Part shown: piece after piece, positions 51,276-60,371 of the stretch
How the letters are laid out: the number at the start of each line of letters is the position of its first letter
Position numbering within the stretch: the first letter of the stretch is position 1
Assembly: GCF_025345615.1 (NCBI RefSeq)
Contig: NZ_JAODWD010000005.1
Coordinates: forward strand, 372,001 to 436,000
Reading direction: 5' to 3'
Source: Mycobacterium deserti
GTDB lineage: Bacteria > Actinomycetota > Actinomycetes > Mycobacteriales > Mycobacteriaceae
DNA length: 64,000 nt
Notes under the pieces: generated by a model
Seen by the model: the letters and a program-made list of their open reading frames with translations, nothing else
Database searches by the model: none
What the model was told of the DNA's origin: nothing
Position numbers and translations under genes: made by a program

Positions 51276-51586
51276 GACCCGAGCGTACGACGATGCCCAC
51301 CGATTGCGGCCAACAAGAGATTACGAATCAAAGAGATTTGTAAAGGCAAAGAAATGACGCCGACCAATATTTCGATTGGCGCAGATCCGCCAATCAATGT
51401 CAGTCACGATTCCTCAATCGCTGGCCACGTGATTTACTGCACACGCGACAACTGAAATTTTCTCGGTCCGTGCGACGGCCACCGGGCTCAGTCGAGCGGA
51501 CACACGAGCGGCACAGTCAAGAAAGACGCTGCGCTGCTGGTGGTGATCGCTCGATCACGGGAAACCTGTACCCCGGAAACCGGAAG
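51276..51586. other. Intergenic region before antigen 85
   Basis: This 311-bp divergent region is clearly AT-rich between about 51300 and 51460, unlike its surroundings. I find no ORF that I trust. It should contain the promoter and a long leader of the antigen 85 gene. Confidence 0.5.
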
Positions 51587-52579
51587 ATGGACGGAATTTG
51601 CAGTATGTGGCTCATTGACAAGATTCGTGGCCCCTGGGCGCGCCGGTTCGCGGTCGCCGCCTTCGCAGCGGCTCTCCTGCCTGGCGTAGTCGGTCTCACC
51701 GGAGGGTCAGCCACCGCCGGGGCCTTCTCTCGGCCGGGCCTTCCGGTGGAATACCTGATGGTGCCCTCACCCTCCATGGGCCGCGACATCAAGGTCCAGT
51801 TCCAGAAGGGCACCGGGTCCCAGGCGGTGTACCTGCTCGACGGTCTGCGCGCCCGCGACGACTTCAACGGCTGGGACCTCGAGACCCAGGCCTTCGAGTG
51901 GTTCTACGACACCCCGCTGTCGCTGGTCTTGCCGGTCGGCGGGCAGTCCAGCTTCTACAGCGACTGGTACCAGCCCGCCTGCGGCAAGAACGGGTGCCAG
52001 ACCTACAAATGGGAGACGTTCCTGACCTCCGAACTGCCGCAATGGCTGTCCGCCAACCGCGGGGTGTCGACAACCGGCAACGCCGCGGTGGGCCTGTCGA
52101 TGTCGGGCAACTCGGCGATGATCCTGTCGGTCTACCATCCCGACCAATTCATCTACGCCGGGGCGCTGTCGGCGTTCCTCAACCCGTCCGAGGGCCAGTG
52201 GCCGTTCCTGATCAACATGGCGATGGGCGACGCGGGCGGCTATAAGGCCAACGACATGTGGGGCCCCACCGAGGACCCGAACTCTGCCTGGAAGCGCAAC
52301 GATCCGATGGTGCAGATCCCGCAGCTGGTGGCCAACGGTACTCGGCTCTGGGTGTACTGCGGCAACGGCAAGCCCAACGAGCTGGGCGGCGCGAACCTGC
52401 CCGCCGAGTTCCTCGAGGGGCTGACGATCCGCACGAACATCACGTTCCAGGAGCAATACGTCGCCGCCGGCGGTTCGAACGGTGTCTTCAACTTCCCGCC
52501 GTACGGCACCCACAGCTGGGAGTACTGGGGCCAGCAGCTTCAGCAGATGAAGCCTGACCTCATCTCCTACCTCGGCTGA
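51587..52579 (+). CDS. Antigen 85 family mycolyltransferase
   Basis: 330 residues. The signal peptide (FAVAAFAAALLPGVVGL...) is cleaved before F47; the mature start FSRPGLPVEYLMVPSPSMGR is that of antigen 85. The catalytic triad is S171 (AVGLSMSGNS), E277 (EFLEGLT) and H309 (THSWEYWG), about residues 125, 231 and 263 of the mature protein. It transfers mycolic acid to trehalose or arabinogalactan in the cell envelope. There is no C-terminal extension. Which paralogue (fbpA, B or C) is uncertain. ATG 51605 is an alternative start. An intrinsic terminator follows. Confidence 0.92.
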   Translation: MDGICSMWLIDKIRGPWARRFAVAAFAAALLPGVVGLTGGSATAGAFSRPGLPVEYLMVPSPSMGRDIKVQFQKGTGSQAVYLLDGLRARDDFNGWDLETQAFEWFYDTPLSLVLPVGGQSSFYSDWYQPACGKNGCQTYKWETFLTSELPQWLSANRGVSTTGNAAVGLSMSGNSAMILSVYHPDQFIYAGALSAFLNPSEGQWPFLINMAMGDAGGYKANDMWGPTEDPNSAWKRNDPMVQIPQLVANGTRLWVYCGNGKPNELGGANLPAEFLEGLTIRTNITFQEQYVAAGGSNGVFNFPPYGTHSWEYWGQQLQQMKPDLISYLG

Positions 52580-52592
52580 CGATCGAGCGAAG

Positions 52593-52624
52593 GTCCCCGA
52601 ACGCGCGAGTGTTCGGGGACTTTT
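52593..52624 (+). terminator. Intrinsic terminator after antigen 85
   Basis: Perfect 10-bp stem GTCCCCGAAC / GTTCGGGGAC with an 8-base loop, followed by TTTT. It lies 13 bases after the antigen 85 stop and isolates it from the fadB4-like gene. Confidence 0.85.
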
Positions 52625-52637
52625 GCGTTGGTGAACA

Positions 52638-53645
52638 ATGGCCGTCATGGTCGCAATCAACGCACTGGTCGCACATCAGGACTCCGAGGGCTCGATCACC
52701 CTCCAGCACGAGGAGGTCGACGAGACCTTCCTGCCCGAAGGTGACGTCGAGATCGCCGTCGACTACAGCGGCATCAACTACAAGGACGCTCTTGCGGTGA
52801 CGCCGAAAGGCGGTGTGGCGCGCTCCTATCCGCTGATTCCGGGCATCGACGTCGCCGGCACGGTCACCAAGAGCACCGCTGCTGACTTCGCGGTGGGGGA
52901 CCGCGTCGTCGCCCACGGATACGACATCGGCACCGGTCGCCACGGGGGCTACGCCGAAACCGCCCGGTACCCGGCCGACTATCTGGTCAAGCTCGATCAA
53001 CTGTCGACCGCCGAGGCAGCGGCCATCGGCACCGCGGGCTTCACCGCCGCGATGAGCGTCAACGCGGTCCGCACGCACGGCATCAATCCGGAGGACGGTC
53101 CGGTGTTGGTCACCGGCGCGACCGGCGGCGTCGGCAGCATCAGTGTGGATCTGCTGGCCGCGCTCGGCTACGAGGTGGTGGCGTCGACGGGCAAGGAGGA
53201 CGCGCAGGACTGGCTGATGCAGCTCGGCGCAACGCAGGTGATCGGCCGGGTGCCCGGGGAAGGCGAGAAGGTGCGAGCCCTCGGCAAGTCCAACTGGGCC
53301 GCGGTGGTCGACTGCGTCGGCGGCACCCCGCTCGCCTACGCGCTCAGCACGCTCAATTACGGAGGTGTGGCGGCGGTGTCGGGGCTAGCAGGGTCTGCAG
53401 ACCTGCCCACCACCGTGCATCCGTTCATCCTGCGCGGGGTCACCTTGGCCGGTATCGATTCGGTGCAGTTGCCGATCGCCGCCCGCCGCGAGGTTTGGCG
53501 TCAGCTCGAAGACGAGCTCAAGCCGCGCCACCTCGACGACCTCACCGCAGACGTGTCGGTGCTCGCAGCACCGGAGACCCTGCGCACGATCATCGGCGGC
53601 GGCGTCACCGGCCGAACCCGCGTCGTCGTGAAGGACGGGTTCTGA
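52638..53645 (+). CDS. fadB4: Zinc-free MDR oxidoreductase (YhdH/AcuI type; FadB4-like)
   Basis: 335 residues. GroES-like domain with PLIPGIDVAGTVTK and a Rossmann NADPH domain VLVTGATGGVGSISVDLLAA. YhdH/AcuI relatives reduce acrylyl-CoA or other enones. By position it matches fadB4, which lies beside fadE23 and fadE24 in M. tuberculosis. It is convergent with the fadE23-like gene 16 bases away. The symbol rests on gene order plus family. Confidence 0.75.
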   Translation: MAVMVAINALVAHQDSEGSITLQHEEVDETFLPEGDVEIAVDYSGINYKDALAVTPKGGVARSYPLIPGIDVAGTVTKSTAADFAVGDRVVAHGYDIGTGRHGGYAETARYPADYLVKLDQLSTAEAAAIGTAGFTAAMSVNAVRTHGINPEDGPVLVTGATGGVGSISVDLLAALGYEVVASTGKEDAQDWLMQLGATQVIGRVPGEGEKVRALGKSNWAAVVDCVGGTPLAYALSTLNYGGVAAVSGLAGSADLPTTVHPFILRGVTLAGIDSVQLPIAARREVWRQLEDELKPRHLDDLTADVSVLAAPETLRTIIGGGVTGRTRVVVKDGF

Positions 53646-53661
53646 GCCGTCGCCGCGACGA

Positions 53662-54876
53662 CTACTTCAATTCGGACGACGATAAACCGAGCAGGCGGCG
53701 AGCCACCACCAGCAGCTGAATCTGCTGGGTGCCTTCGAAGATGTCCAGGATCTTGCTGTCGCGGGCCCACTTCTCCAGCAGTGTCTGCTCCGAATAGCCG
53801 ACGGTTCCGGCAAGTTCGACGGCCTTCAGCGTGATATCGCTGGCGACGCGGCCGGCTTTGGCCTTGCCCATCGAGGCTTCCTTGGAATTGGGAATGTCGT
53901 TGTCTGCCTGCCACGCGGAACGCACCATCAGCAGGTACGCCGCCTCCCAATCCGATTCCATCCGAAGGAAATCGGCCGCGGGCGCGCTCTGCGCGTGCGA
54001 CGGCTTGTCATAGGAGATCTCGACCCCGGCCGCGGTGAGGATTTTGCGCAGTTCCTCGAGCGCGGCGCGAGCGATACCGACGGCCATCGCGGCGACGACC
54101 GGCCGGGTGTTGTCGAAGGTCTCCATGACCCCGGCAAAGCCCTTGTCCATTTGAATCTCCGGGCTGCCGAGCAGATTCGCTTGCGGAATCCGGACATTGT
54201 CGAAGCGAATCGCGGCGGTGTCGGACGCCTTGATGCCGAGCTTGTCCTCGAGCCGTTCGATGGTGACCCCGGGGTGCTCGCGTGGCACGATGAACGACTT
54301 GATCGCCGCGCGGCCGAGCGTCTTGTCCAGCGTCGCCCACACCACGATATGGGTGGCCCGCGAACCCGCTGTGACGTAGATCTTCTCGCCGTTGATCACA
54401 TATTCGTCGCCGTCGAGCTTGGCCGTGGTCGACACCGCCGCCGAGTCCGAGCCGAAGTCCGGCTCGGTGATCGCCATCGCAGCCCACACGTCCTTGCCCA
54501 GGAGGTCCAACTGCTCGGGGGTCGCCACACTCGAGATCGCGGCATTTCCGAGTCCCTGGCGCGGTACTGACAGCATTAACGCCACGTCGCCCCAACTGAT
54601 TTCCATCACGTTCAGAACAGCCGACATGTTGGCGCCGTTGTGGTTGACGTCCTTGGGTTCGGTGCCGTCGCGGAACGCCTCGGCGCCGGCGAAAGCGAAG
54701 GCCTTGGCGTCCTGGATGCCCTCGAACAAGGTGGCAAGGGTGTCCAACTCGACGGGGTACTCGTGTTCACGAAGGTCCCACTTGCGCGAGATCGGCCGCA
54801 ACATCTCGGCGGCACCCTGATGCGCCTTCTCGATCACTGCTTCCAGCTTGCGGGGCAGTTCCAAATTGATTGCCAT
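53662..54876 (-). CDS. fadE23: Acyl-CoA dehydrogenase (FadE23-like)
   Basis: 404 residues of ACAD fold: AMAITEPDFGSDSAAVSTTA, then IKSFIVPREHPGVTIERLED, and the C-terminal FEGTQQIQLLVVARRLLG with the catalytic-base region of the family. Forms a pair with the upstream FadE24-like gene (34 bases away). The M. tuberculosis counterparts lie together in the same order. Probably an alpha2beta2 enzyme of lipid or sterol side-chain breakdown. Confidence 0.75.
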   Translation of the reverse strand: MAINLELPRKLEAVIEKAHQGAAEMLRPISRKWDLREHEYPVELDTLATLFEGIQDAKAFAFAGAEAFRDGTEPKDVNHNGANMSAVLNVMEISWGDVALMLSVPRQGLGNAAISSVATPEQLDLLGKDVWAAMAITEPDFGSDSAAVSTTAKLDGDEYVINGEKIYVTAGSRATHIVVWATLDKTLGRAAIKSFIVPREHPGVTIERLEDKLGIKASDTAAIRFDNVRIPQANLLGSPEIQMDKGFAGVMETFDNTRPVVAAMAVGIARAALEELRKILTAAGVEISYDKPSHAQSAPAADFLRMESDWEAAYLLMVRSAWQADNDIPNSKEASMGKAKAGRVASDITLKAVELAGTVGYSEQTLLEKWARDSKILDIFEGTQQIQLLVVARRLLGLSSSELK

Positions 54877-54910
54877 GATTCGACTTTCGGTATAGGTAAG
54901 GACGACTCGG

Positions 54911-56305
54911 TCAGATCACCACGACGCCCTCGGCGACGCCGATCGCACGCAGATCCCGATACCAACGCTCGACGGGATGCTCCTTGGTGTATCCGTGGCC
55001 GCCGAGCAATTGAACACCGTCCAGGCCGATCCGCATGCCCTTGTCGGTGGCCATCCGCTTGGCCAGCGCCGCTTCTCGGGTGAACGGCAGGCCCTGATCG
55101 GCACGCGAGGCGCCGCGCCAGGTGATCAACCGGAGTCCGTCGAACTCGATCGCCATGTTGGCGCACATGAACGCCACGGCCTGACGGTGCGCGATCGGCT
55201 CACCGAACGCTCTGCGCTCCTTGACATAAGGGACCACGTAGTCGAGCACCGCATGCGAAGTGCCGACTGCCAGCGCAGCCCAACCCAGCCTCGATAATGC
55301 GATGGCTTCGGAGTAGTCCTCGTCGCCGGCACCGTCTTCGCCCAGTCGGGCCGACAGCGGCACCGTCACCCCGTCCAGCGTGACCTGGCCCAGCGCCGCC
55401 GCGCGCACACCCATGCCGGGATCGGGCGTGACGCTCAGCCCCTTCGACGACGACTCGACGATGAACATCGCCGGCTTCCCGTTGAGTTGCGCTGCGACGA
55501 CGAATAATTCGGCGTCCGCCGCCGCGGGCACCAGTGACTTGATCCCGTCGAGACGGTAACCGCTGGGTGTGCGCACCGCCGTGGTCTTGAGCGCGGTCGG
55601 ATCGAACAACGGCTGCGGCTCGGCGACGGCCACACACGCCTGCGGCACGTTCTCGCCGGCGAATTCCTTTAGGTAGGTTGCCTGCTGATCGGCGCTGCCC
55701 CAGTGCGTCAGGGCCGACGCGACACCAGCGGGCGCGAGGATCGGCAACGCCAGTCCCATGTCGCCGTAAGCCAGCGCCTCGGCGACCAGAACGTTGGTGA
55801 CGGCCGCCCGATGCGCCGCGATGCCCTCGAAGTCCTCGGGCACGTTGATCGCGGTGATGCCGAGTTCGGAAGCCTTGGCGACGAGATCGGTGGGATAGTG
55901 CGCAGATTCGTCGGACTCGCGGGCGGCGGGCCGGATGGCCTCGTCGGCGAACTCGGTGACCGTCTCAACGATCATCTTCTGCTCGTCGTCGGGAGTCAGG
56001 TCGAAGTAGTCGGCGCCGCTCTTCTTCAGACGCGTGGGCCCGCTCGGCGAGCCGGACGCCTTCTTGAATTGCCGGTTGGCCGCGCCGACGACGGAGAACA
56101 CCTGCTTGACGCCGTATTTGAGTCCGCGGTTGAGCGGGTCACGCAGGTTGTACCGGTCCAAGAACTCCTGGCCGACCAGCGGAGTGACCAGCGCGAGCCC
56201 GATGTCGGTGGGAGAGCGCTTGTGCTTCTGCAGACCGACGGCGCTCTGCTTGTCGGTGCGCTTGGCAAAGGAGGAGCCGTTTTTCGACGGCCGGGTGTTG
56301 GTCAT
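54911..56305 (-). CDS. fadE24: Acyl-CoA dehydrogenase (FadE24-like)
   Basis: 464 residues, about 60 longer at the N-terminus than its partner, which matches the FadE24 size. ACAD segments: FEGIAAHRAAVTNVLVAEAL, CVAVAEPQPLFDPTALKTTA and GVQLLGGHGYTKEHPVERWY (flavin/subunit-contact loop). The usual TEP..GSD loop reads AEPQPLFDPTA, so one of the pair may be mainly structural. Two 20-bp operator-like boxes lie 42-84 bases upstream. Confidence 0.75.
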   Translation of the reverse strand: MTNTRPSKNGSSFAKRTDKQSAVGLQKHKRSPTDIGLALVTPLVGQEFLDRYNLRDPLNRGLKYGVKQVFSVVGAANRQFKKASGSPSGPTRLKKSGADYFDLTPDDEQKMIVETVTEFADEAIRPAARESDESAHYPTDLVAKASELGITAINVPEDFEGIAAHRAAVTNVLVAEALAYGDMGLALPILAPAGVASALTHWGSADQQATYLKEFAGENVPQACVAVAEPQPLFDPTALKTTAVRTPSGYRLDGIKSLVPAAADAELFVVAAQLNGKPAMFIVESSSKGLSVTPDPGMGVRAAALGQVTLDGVTVPLSARLGEDGAGDEDYSEAIALSRLGWAALAVGTSHAVLDYVVPYVKERRAFGEPIAHRQAVAFMCANMAIEFDGLRLITWRGASRADQGLPFTREAALAKRMATDKGMRIGLDGVQLLGGHGYTKEHPVERWYRDLRAIGVAEGVVVI

Positions 56306-56346
56306 GTCAGCTGCCTCGATCGGTGATGGGACGTGCGCACACGCCT

Positions 56347-56389
56347 AACTGACTCCAGAGTAAGGTAGGAACTGACTCAGCAGTAAGGT
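56347..56389 (-). promoter_or_regulatory. Two tandem 20-bp operator-like boxes before fadE24
   Basis: AACTGACTCCAGAGTAAGGT (56347-56366) and AACTGACTCAGCAGTAAGGT (56370-56389): the 8-bp arms are identical in both copies and only the 4-bp centre differs. Each is an imperfect inverted repeat (ACT-N4-AGT core). The start-to-start period is 23 bp. Confidence 0.55.
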
Positions 56390-56432
56390 CTGCCCGCCCT
56401 TGTTATGAAGTTCACAGACTCCGCGGTCAACG

Positions 56433-57221
56433 CTACGCCGGGTCGAGACTGCTCAGCACCGCATCGTGCAGGTGGCCGTTGGTGGCCACAGCACTGCCGC
56501 CGTGCGGGCCTGCCGCGCCGTCGAGGCTGGTGAATGCGCCACCGGCTTCGCGGATCAGGATGTCGAGCGCACCGAGATCCCACAGCGAGACCTCGGGTTC
56601 CGCCGCGATGTCGACCGCGCCCTCTGCCACCAGGCAGTAGGACCAGAAGTCGCCGAAGCCGCGCACGCGCCACACGGCATCGGTGAGGTCGATCAGGCGG
56701 TCGCGCAATCCGCGCTTGGCCCAGCCGTCGAGGCTGGACAACGACAGGCTCGCCGACTCCAGGTCGGCGACCGACGACACCTCGATCCTGCGAGGTGCCG
56801 CCCCACTCACGGCCATGAACGCGCCAAGGCCCTCACCGGCCCACCATCGCCGCTGCAAGCCCGGCGCGCTGATCACCCCCGCCACCGGAACCCCGTCGCG
56901 CAGCAGTGCGATCAGTGTCGCCCACACCGGCACACCGCGGACGAAGTTCTTGGTGCCGTCGATCGGGTCGATCACCCACTGTCTGCCCGTGAAAGTTGCT
57001 GTGCCGCCGTATTCTTCGCCGAGCACCGGATCGTCGGGACGCTGCGCGGACAGTGTGGTGCGCAGCGCCGACTCCACGTTGCGGTCGGCATCGGTGACCG
57101 GGGTGAGGTCGGGTTTGGTGTCGACGTTCAGATCGAGCGCGCCGAAGCGGTCCATCGTCAGCGCATCGGCCTCATCGGCCAGTTGCAGCGCAAGCGAAAC
57201 GTCGTCGGCGACCGATCCCAT
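56433..57221 (-). CDS. hisN: Inositol-monophosphatase-family phosphatase (HisN-like)
   Basis: 262 residues. Metal-binding motifs of the IMPase family: GEEYGG (acid loop), WVIDPIDGTKNFVRG and SLWDLGALDILIREAGG. It resembles Rv3137/HisN, a histidinol-phosphatase of this superfamily, and lies upstream of the fadE24 group as Rv3137 does. The alternative is a general inositol- or sugar-phosphatase. ATG 57221 is the start; the in-frame 57305 lies in the divergent neighbour. Confidence 0.75.
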   Translation of the reverse strand: MGSVADDVSLALQLADEADALTMDRFGALDLNVDTKPDLTPVTDADRNVESALRTTLSAQRPDDPVLGEEYGGTATFTGRQWVIDPIDGTKNFVRGVPVWATLIALLRDGVPVAGVISAPGLQRRWWAGEGLGAFMAVSGAAPRRIEVSSVADLESASLSLSSLDGWAKRGLRDRLIDLTDAVWRVRGFGDFWSYCLVAEGAVDIAAEPEVSLWDLGALDILIREAGGAFTSLDGAAGPHGGSAVATNGHLHDAVLSSLDPA

Positions 57222-57232
57222 GGCTGCAGTCC

Positions 57233-57245
57233 TACCATGGCCGTG
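57233..57245 (+). promoter_or_regulatory. -10 element for a leaderless transcript
   Basis: TACCAT (57233-57238) lies 6 bases before GTG 57245, with no Shine-Dalgarno sequence. Confidence 0.4.
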
Positions 57246-57631
57246 TGTTTGAACTCCTTGTGCTGGTGGTGCTGATCGGTGCGCTCTTCCTGTTGGCCGC
57301 GCCATGGATCAGGCGGCGGCGTGGAATGGGCGGCATGGGCTCTGACTGGGTGCCGGGCACCATGCTGGTCACCGGCGTCAGCCCGAGAGGCGAGGACGCC
57401 GCAGAGCAGTTCGTGACGATCACCGGCGTGATCAACGGTCCGACCGTCAACGAACATGTGGTGTACCAGCGCATGGTCGTCAACCCGGACAACTGGCCGA
57501 CGATGGGCCAGCTGATCGACGTCGTGTATTCGCCGAAGAACCCCGACAACTGGAACTTCGCGCCGCCCGACGCCCCACTTCCACCCCCACCGGGACCGCC
57601 GCCGCCGAATCAGCCGCCGCACGTCCACTAG
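57245..57631 (+). CDS. Small membrane-anchored protein with Pro-rich tail
   Basis: 128 residues. One N-terminal membrane helix (LLVLVVLIGALFLLAAPW), then a soluble strand-rich domain (GTMLVTGVSPRG, QFVTITGVINGPTVNEHVVY) and a tail of PPPPGPPPPNQPPHVH. GTG 57245 is the start. It is divergent from hisN (23 bases between). No catalytic motif; function unknown. Confidence 0.6.
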   Translation: MFELLVLVVLIGALFLLAAPWIRRRRGMGGMGSDWVPGTMLVTGVSPRGEDAAEQFVTITGVINGPTVNEHVVYQRMVVNPDNWPTMGQLIDVVYSPKNPDNWNFAPPDAPLPPPPGPPPPNQPPHVH

Positions 57632-57668
57632 GCGAGCGGAGTCGCTGCGGCACCCGACCGCGGCTCCG

Positions 57669-58457
57669 TCAATTCGTCTGCTGGGCACATCGCGACGGGG
57701 TGAGCACACGCGGTCCGCTCTCGGTGATGGCGATGGTGTGCTCACAATGCGCGGTGTTCGACCCATCAGCCGAGCGCAGCGTCCAGCCGTCGGCATCCAT
57801 CACCAGACGATCACTGCCTCGTGCCCACCACGGTTCAAGCGCCAGGGTCATGCCCGGCCGCAGCAGCAGTCCGCGCCCACGGCGCCCGCGATTGGCCACG
57901 TGGGGGTCCTCGTGCATGGTGCGGCCCAGTCCATGACCGCCGAATTCGGCGTTGACGCGATATCCCGCCTCGGTCGCCACGTCGCCGATGGCGGCGGAGA
58001 TGTCGCCGAGCCGGCCGCCGGGCACCGCTGCGGCGATACCTGCGTCGAGGGCTTTTCGCGTCGACTCGATCAGGGCTCTGTCGGCGGGTTCGGCGCTGTC
58101 ACCGACGATGACCGTGACCGCAGAATCAGCAACCCAACCGTCGATCGACACCGCGAAGTCCAGACTCAACACGTCGCCGTCACGCAGCACGTAGTCATGG
58201 GGAAGACCGTGCAGGACAGCATCGTTGACCGACAGGCAGATGACATTCCGAAACGGACCGCGGCCGAACGACGGCGCGTAATCCCAGTAGCACGAGGTCG
58301 CACCGCGTTCGGCGATCAGTTCGCGCGCGTGCTGCTCGAGTTGCAACAGGTTCACCCCCGGCTGGGCCTCGATCGACAGCGTCGCCAGCGTGTCAGCAAC
58401 GAATTCGCCGGTCACCGCCATCTTGGCGATTTCGTTGGCAGTCTTGAGTTCGATCAT
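57669..58457 (-). CDS. map: Methionine aminopeptidase family protein
   Basis: 262 residues, type I-like. All five metal ligands are present: D100 (LSLDFAV), D111 (VADSAV), H175 (GGHGLGRTMHEDP), E208 (LALEPWW) and E239 (HCEHTIAI). It has no N-terminal zinc-finger extension. Mycobacteria have other map copies, so this one is probably an accessory, regulated peptidase. It is divergent from a small XRE regulator, with two matching operators between them, one placed over its own -10. Confidence 0.85.
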   Translation of the reverse strand: MIELKTANEIAKMAVTGEFVADTLATLSIEAQPGVNLLQLEQHARELIAERGATSCYWDYAPSFGRGPFRNVICLSVNDAVLHGLPHDYVLRDGDVLSLDFAVSIDGWVADSAVTVIVGDSAEPADRALIESTRKALDAGIAAAVPGGRLGDISAAIGDVATEAGYRVNAEFGGHGLGRTMHEDPHVANRGRRGRGLLLRPGMTLALEPWWARGSDRLVMDADGWTLRSADGSNTAHCEHTIAITESGPRVLTPSRCAQQTN

Positions 58458-58476
58458 GTTCGGCCCTCGTCGGTGT

Positions 58477-58528
58477 CGGTATTTTTATACCGTCGCGACA
58501 TTACCACTGCCGGTATTTGAATACCGGC
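58477..58528. promoter_or_regulatory. Two near-identical operators in the map/XRE divergent promoter
   Basis: CGGTATTTTTATACCG (58477-58492) and CGGTATTTGAATACCG (58511-58526, extended to GCCGGTATT...AATACCGGC at 58509-58528) differ at two central bases. The first covers a minus-strand TATAAA -10 of map; the second abuts the TATGCT -10 (58529-58534) of the XRE gene. Confidence 0.75.
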
Positions 58529-58541
58529 TATGCTGACCGGC

Positions 58542-58808
58542 ATGGTGCGGGTACCCCTGAGTCCGGAGCAGGTGAGAGCGGGGCAACGTCTCGGTGCGCT
58601 GATGCGGACGGCTCGAGCCGGTCGCGACCCCGAGGTGATCGCTCGCAGCGCCGGTATCTCACCGGAGACACTGCGCAAGATCGAGGTCGGACGGATGCCA
58701 AGCCCGAGCTTCGGCACGGTGATCGGGCTCTGCAACGCGCTCGACCTGCCCTTGCAGGATGCCGTCGATGCCTGGCATGGGACAGACGGCCAACGGATGG
58801 CCATCTGA
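58542..58808 (+). CDS. Small XRE-family regulator
   Basis: 88 residues, almost entirely a lambda-repressor-type helix-turn-helix: RLGALMRTARAGRDPEVIAR, then SAGISPETLRKIEVGRMPSP. ATG 58542 (MVRVPLSPEQ) is chosen because TATGCT ends 7 bases upstream, fitting a leaderless transcript; ATG 58530 lies inside that hexamer. With the paired operators this should be an autorepressor that also controls map. Confidence 0.75.
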   Translation: MVRVPLSPEQVRAGQRLGALMRTARAGRDPEVIARSAGISPETLRKIEVGRMPSPSFGTVIGLCNALDLPLQDAVDAWHGTDGQRMAI

Positions 58809-58821
58809 CACCGACTGGCGC

Positions 58822-60186
58822 CTAGCCGTGCCCGATGCGCAGCAGGTCGGCGACGCTGGTCAGTTTCACCCGTGGCCTGCCGTGCGGTTCACCCGCTGAC
58901 TTCTCGTGCTCGTCGATCAGCTTCCAATGGTCGTCGGTGACGACTTTGGGCTGACGCTCAACCAACCACTCGGCGATCTTGTCGGAGTGGTCCGGCTCGC
59001 GCTCGGGCAGTGCGGCGCCACGCAGATCGGCCAACAGCGTGTCGACGGTTTCCTGGGAGTCACTCTTGTTGCTGCCGATGACACCCGTGGGGCCGCGCTT
59101 GATCCAGCCGACCACGTACTCATTGCGGCTGCCTTCGACGCGACCGCCGGCGTGCGGGATCGTGCCGCTGCGGTCGTCGAACGGCAGGCCGGGCGTCGGC
59201 ACGCCGCGATAGCCGACCGCGCGCACCACCAGCTGGGCGGACACCTCTTCGCGCTCGCCGGTGTCCTTGGCCGCGACGCGTCCGTTGTCGTCGACGAGTT
59301 CGTTGCGCCCCAACACGATTGATTCGACGCGACCGTCGCCCTTGATCTCGATCGGTGACGTGCAGAACCGGAACACGATGCGCCGCTTGGCCCCGGTGAC
59401 CTCACGTTCGGCGTAGCCGCGCAGCACCTTGATGTTGTTGCGCACCGTCTTGCTCGCGGCCTCGAGGTCCTCGTCGGTGATGTCGGCGAAATCGGCCGGG
59501 TCGACGATCACGTCGACGTCGCCCAATCCCTCGAGGTGGCCGAGTTCACGCAGTTCCAACGTGGTGAACGGGGCCTGCAGCGGTCCGCGGCGGCCGATGA
59601 TGAGCACCTCCTCGACGCCGCGGTCGTGCAGCGACTGCAACGCGTGGTCGGCGATGTCGGTGGCCGCCAGCACCTCGGGGTCGGTGACAAGGATCCGCGC
59701 GACATCCAGGGCGACGTTGCCGTTGCCGACCACGACGGCGCGACCGCTCGAGATGTCGGGGGTCATGTCTTCGAAGTGAGGGTGCGCGTTGTACCAGCCG
59801 ACGAAGTCGACAGCCGCGACGCTGCCGGGAAGATCCTCCCCGGGGATGCCCAACGACCGGTCGGACTGGGCGCCCACCGCGTAGATCACGGCGTCGTAGC
59901 GCTCGGCCAGTTCGGCGGCGTGCACGTGGTCGCCGACCACGATGTTGCCGAAGAACCGGAACCGCGGGTCGAGTGCGGTCTTCTCGAACTGCGCGCTGAT
60001 CGACTTGATCTTCGGATGGTCGGGCGCCACGCCGGAGCGCACCAATCCCCAGGGCGTGGGCAGCATCTCGAGCATGTCGACGCGCACATCGGCGTCGTCG
60101 TCAGCATCGGCGAATTTCAGAAGCGACGCCGCGGCGAAGTAACCCGAGGGTCCTGAGCCGACGATCGCCACGTGGTAAGGGCGCAT
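58822..60186 (-). CDS. fprA: NADPH-ferredoxin reductase FprA
   Basis: 454 residues, the size of mycobacterial FprA. FAD motif VAIVGSGPSGYFAAASLL at the N-terminus, GLVRSGVAPDHPKIKSI, and NADPH motif VVVGNGNVALDVARIL. VGWIKRGPTGVIGSNKSDSQ is the adrenodoxin-reductase signature. It passes electrons from NADPH to ferredoxins for cytochromes P450 and other partners. ATG 60186 is the start. Confidence 0.92.
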   Translation of the reverse strand: MRPYHVAIVGSGPSGYFAAASLLKFADADDDADVRVDMLEMLPTPWGLVRSGVAPDHPKIKSISAQFEKTALDPRFRFFGNIVVGDHVHAAELAERYDAVIYAVGAQSDRSLGIPGEDLPGSVAAVDFVGWYNAHPHFEDMTPDISSGRAVVVGNGNVALDVARILVTDPEVLAATDIADHALQSLHDRGVEEVLIIGRRGPLQAPFTTLELRELGHLEGLGDVDVIVDPADFADITDEDLEAASKTVRNNIKVLRGYAEREVTGAKRRIVFRFCTSPIEIKGDGRVESIVLGRNELVDDNGRVAAKDTGEREEVSAQLVVRAVGYRGVPTPGLPFDDRSGTIPHAGGRVEGSRNEYVVGWIKRGPTGVIGSNKSDSQETVDTLLADLRGAALPEREPDHSDKIAEWLVERQPKVVTDDHWKLIDEHEKSAGEPHGRPRVKLTSVADLLRIGHG

Positions 60187-60356
60187 TCTTCGAACCTTCT
60201 GATAGGCACATCTATCGCGCCCGGCCACGCGCAAGGGGCTGCCGCGTCGTCGCCGGGCTGGTTACGAACCCGATGCTAAACGGCGGACGCCGTCGATCGG
60301 GGTAACTCCGGGCGAAGTCGCACGTCAACGCGAAACGCGCCGGGAAATCGGGACGG

Positions 60357-60371
60357 TACCCTGAACTCCCG
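60357..60371 (+). promoter_or_regulatory. -10 element for a leaderless prfB transcript
   Basis: TACCCT (60357-60362) lies 8 bases before the GTG start codon at 60371, with no Shine-Dalgarno box. Confidence 0.4.
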
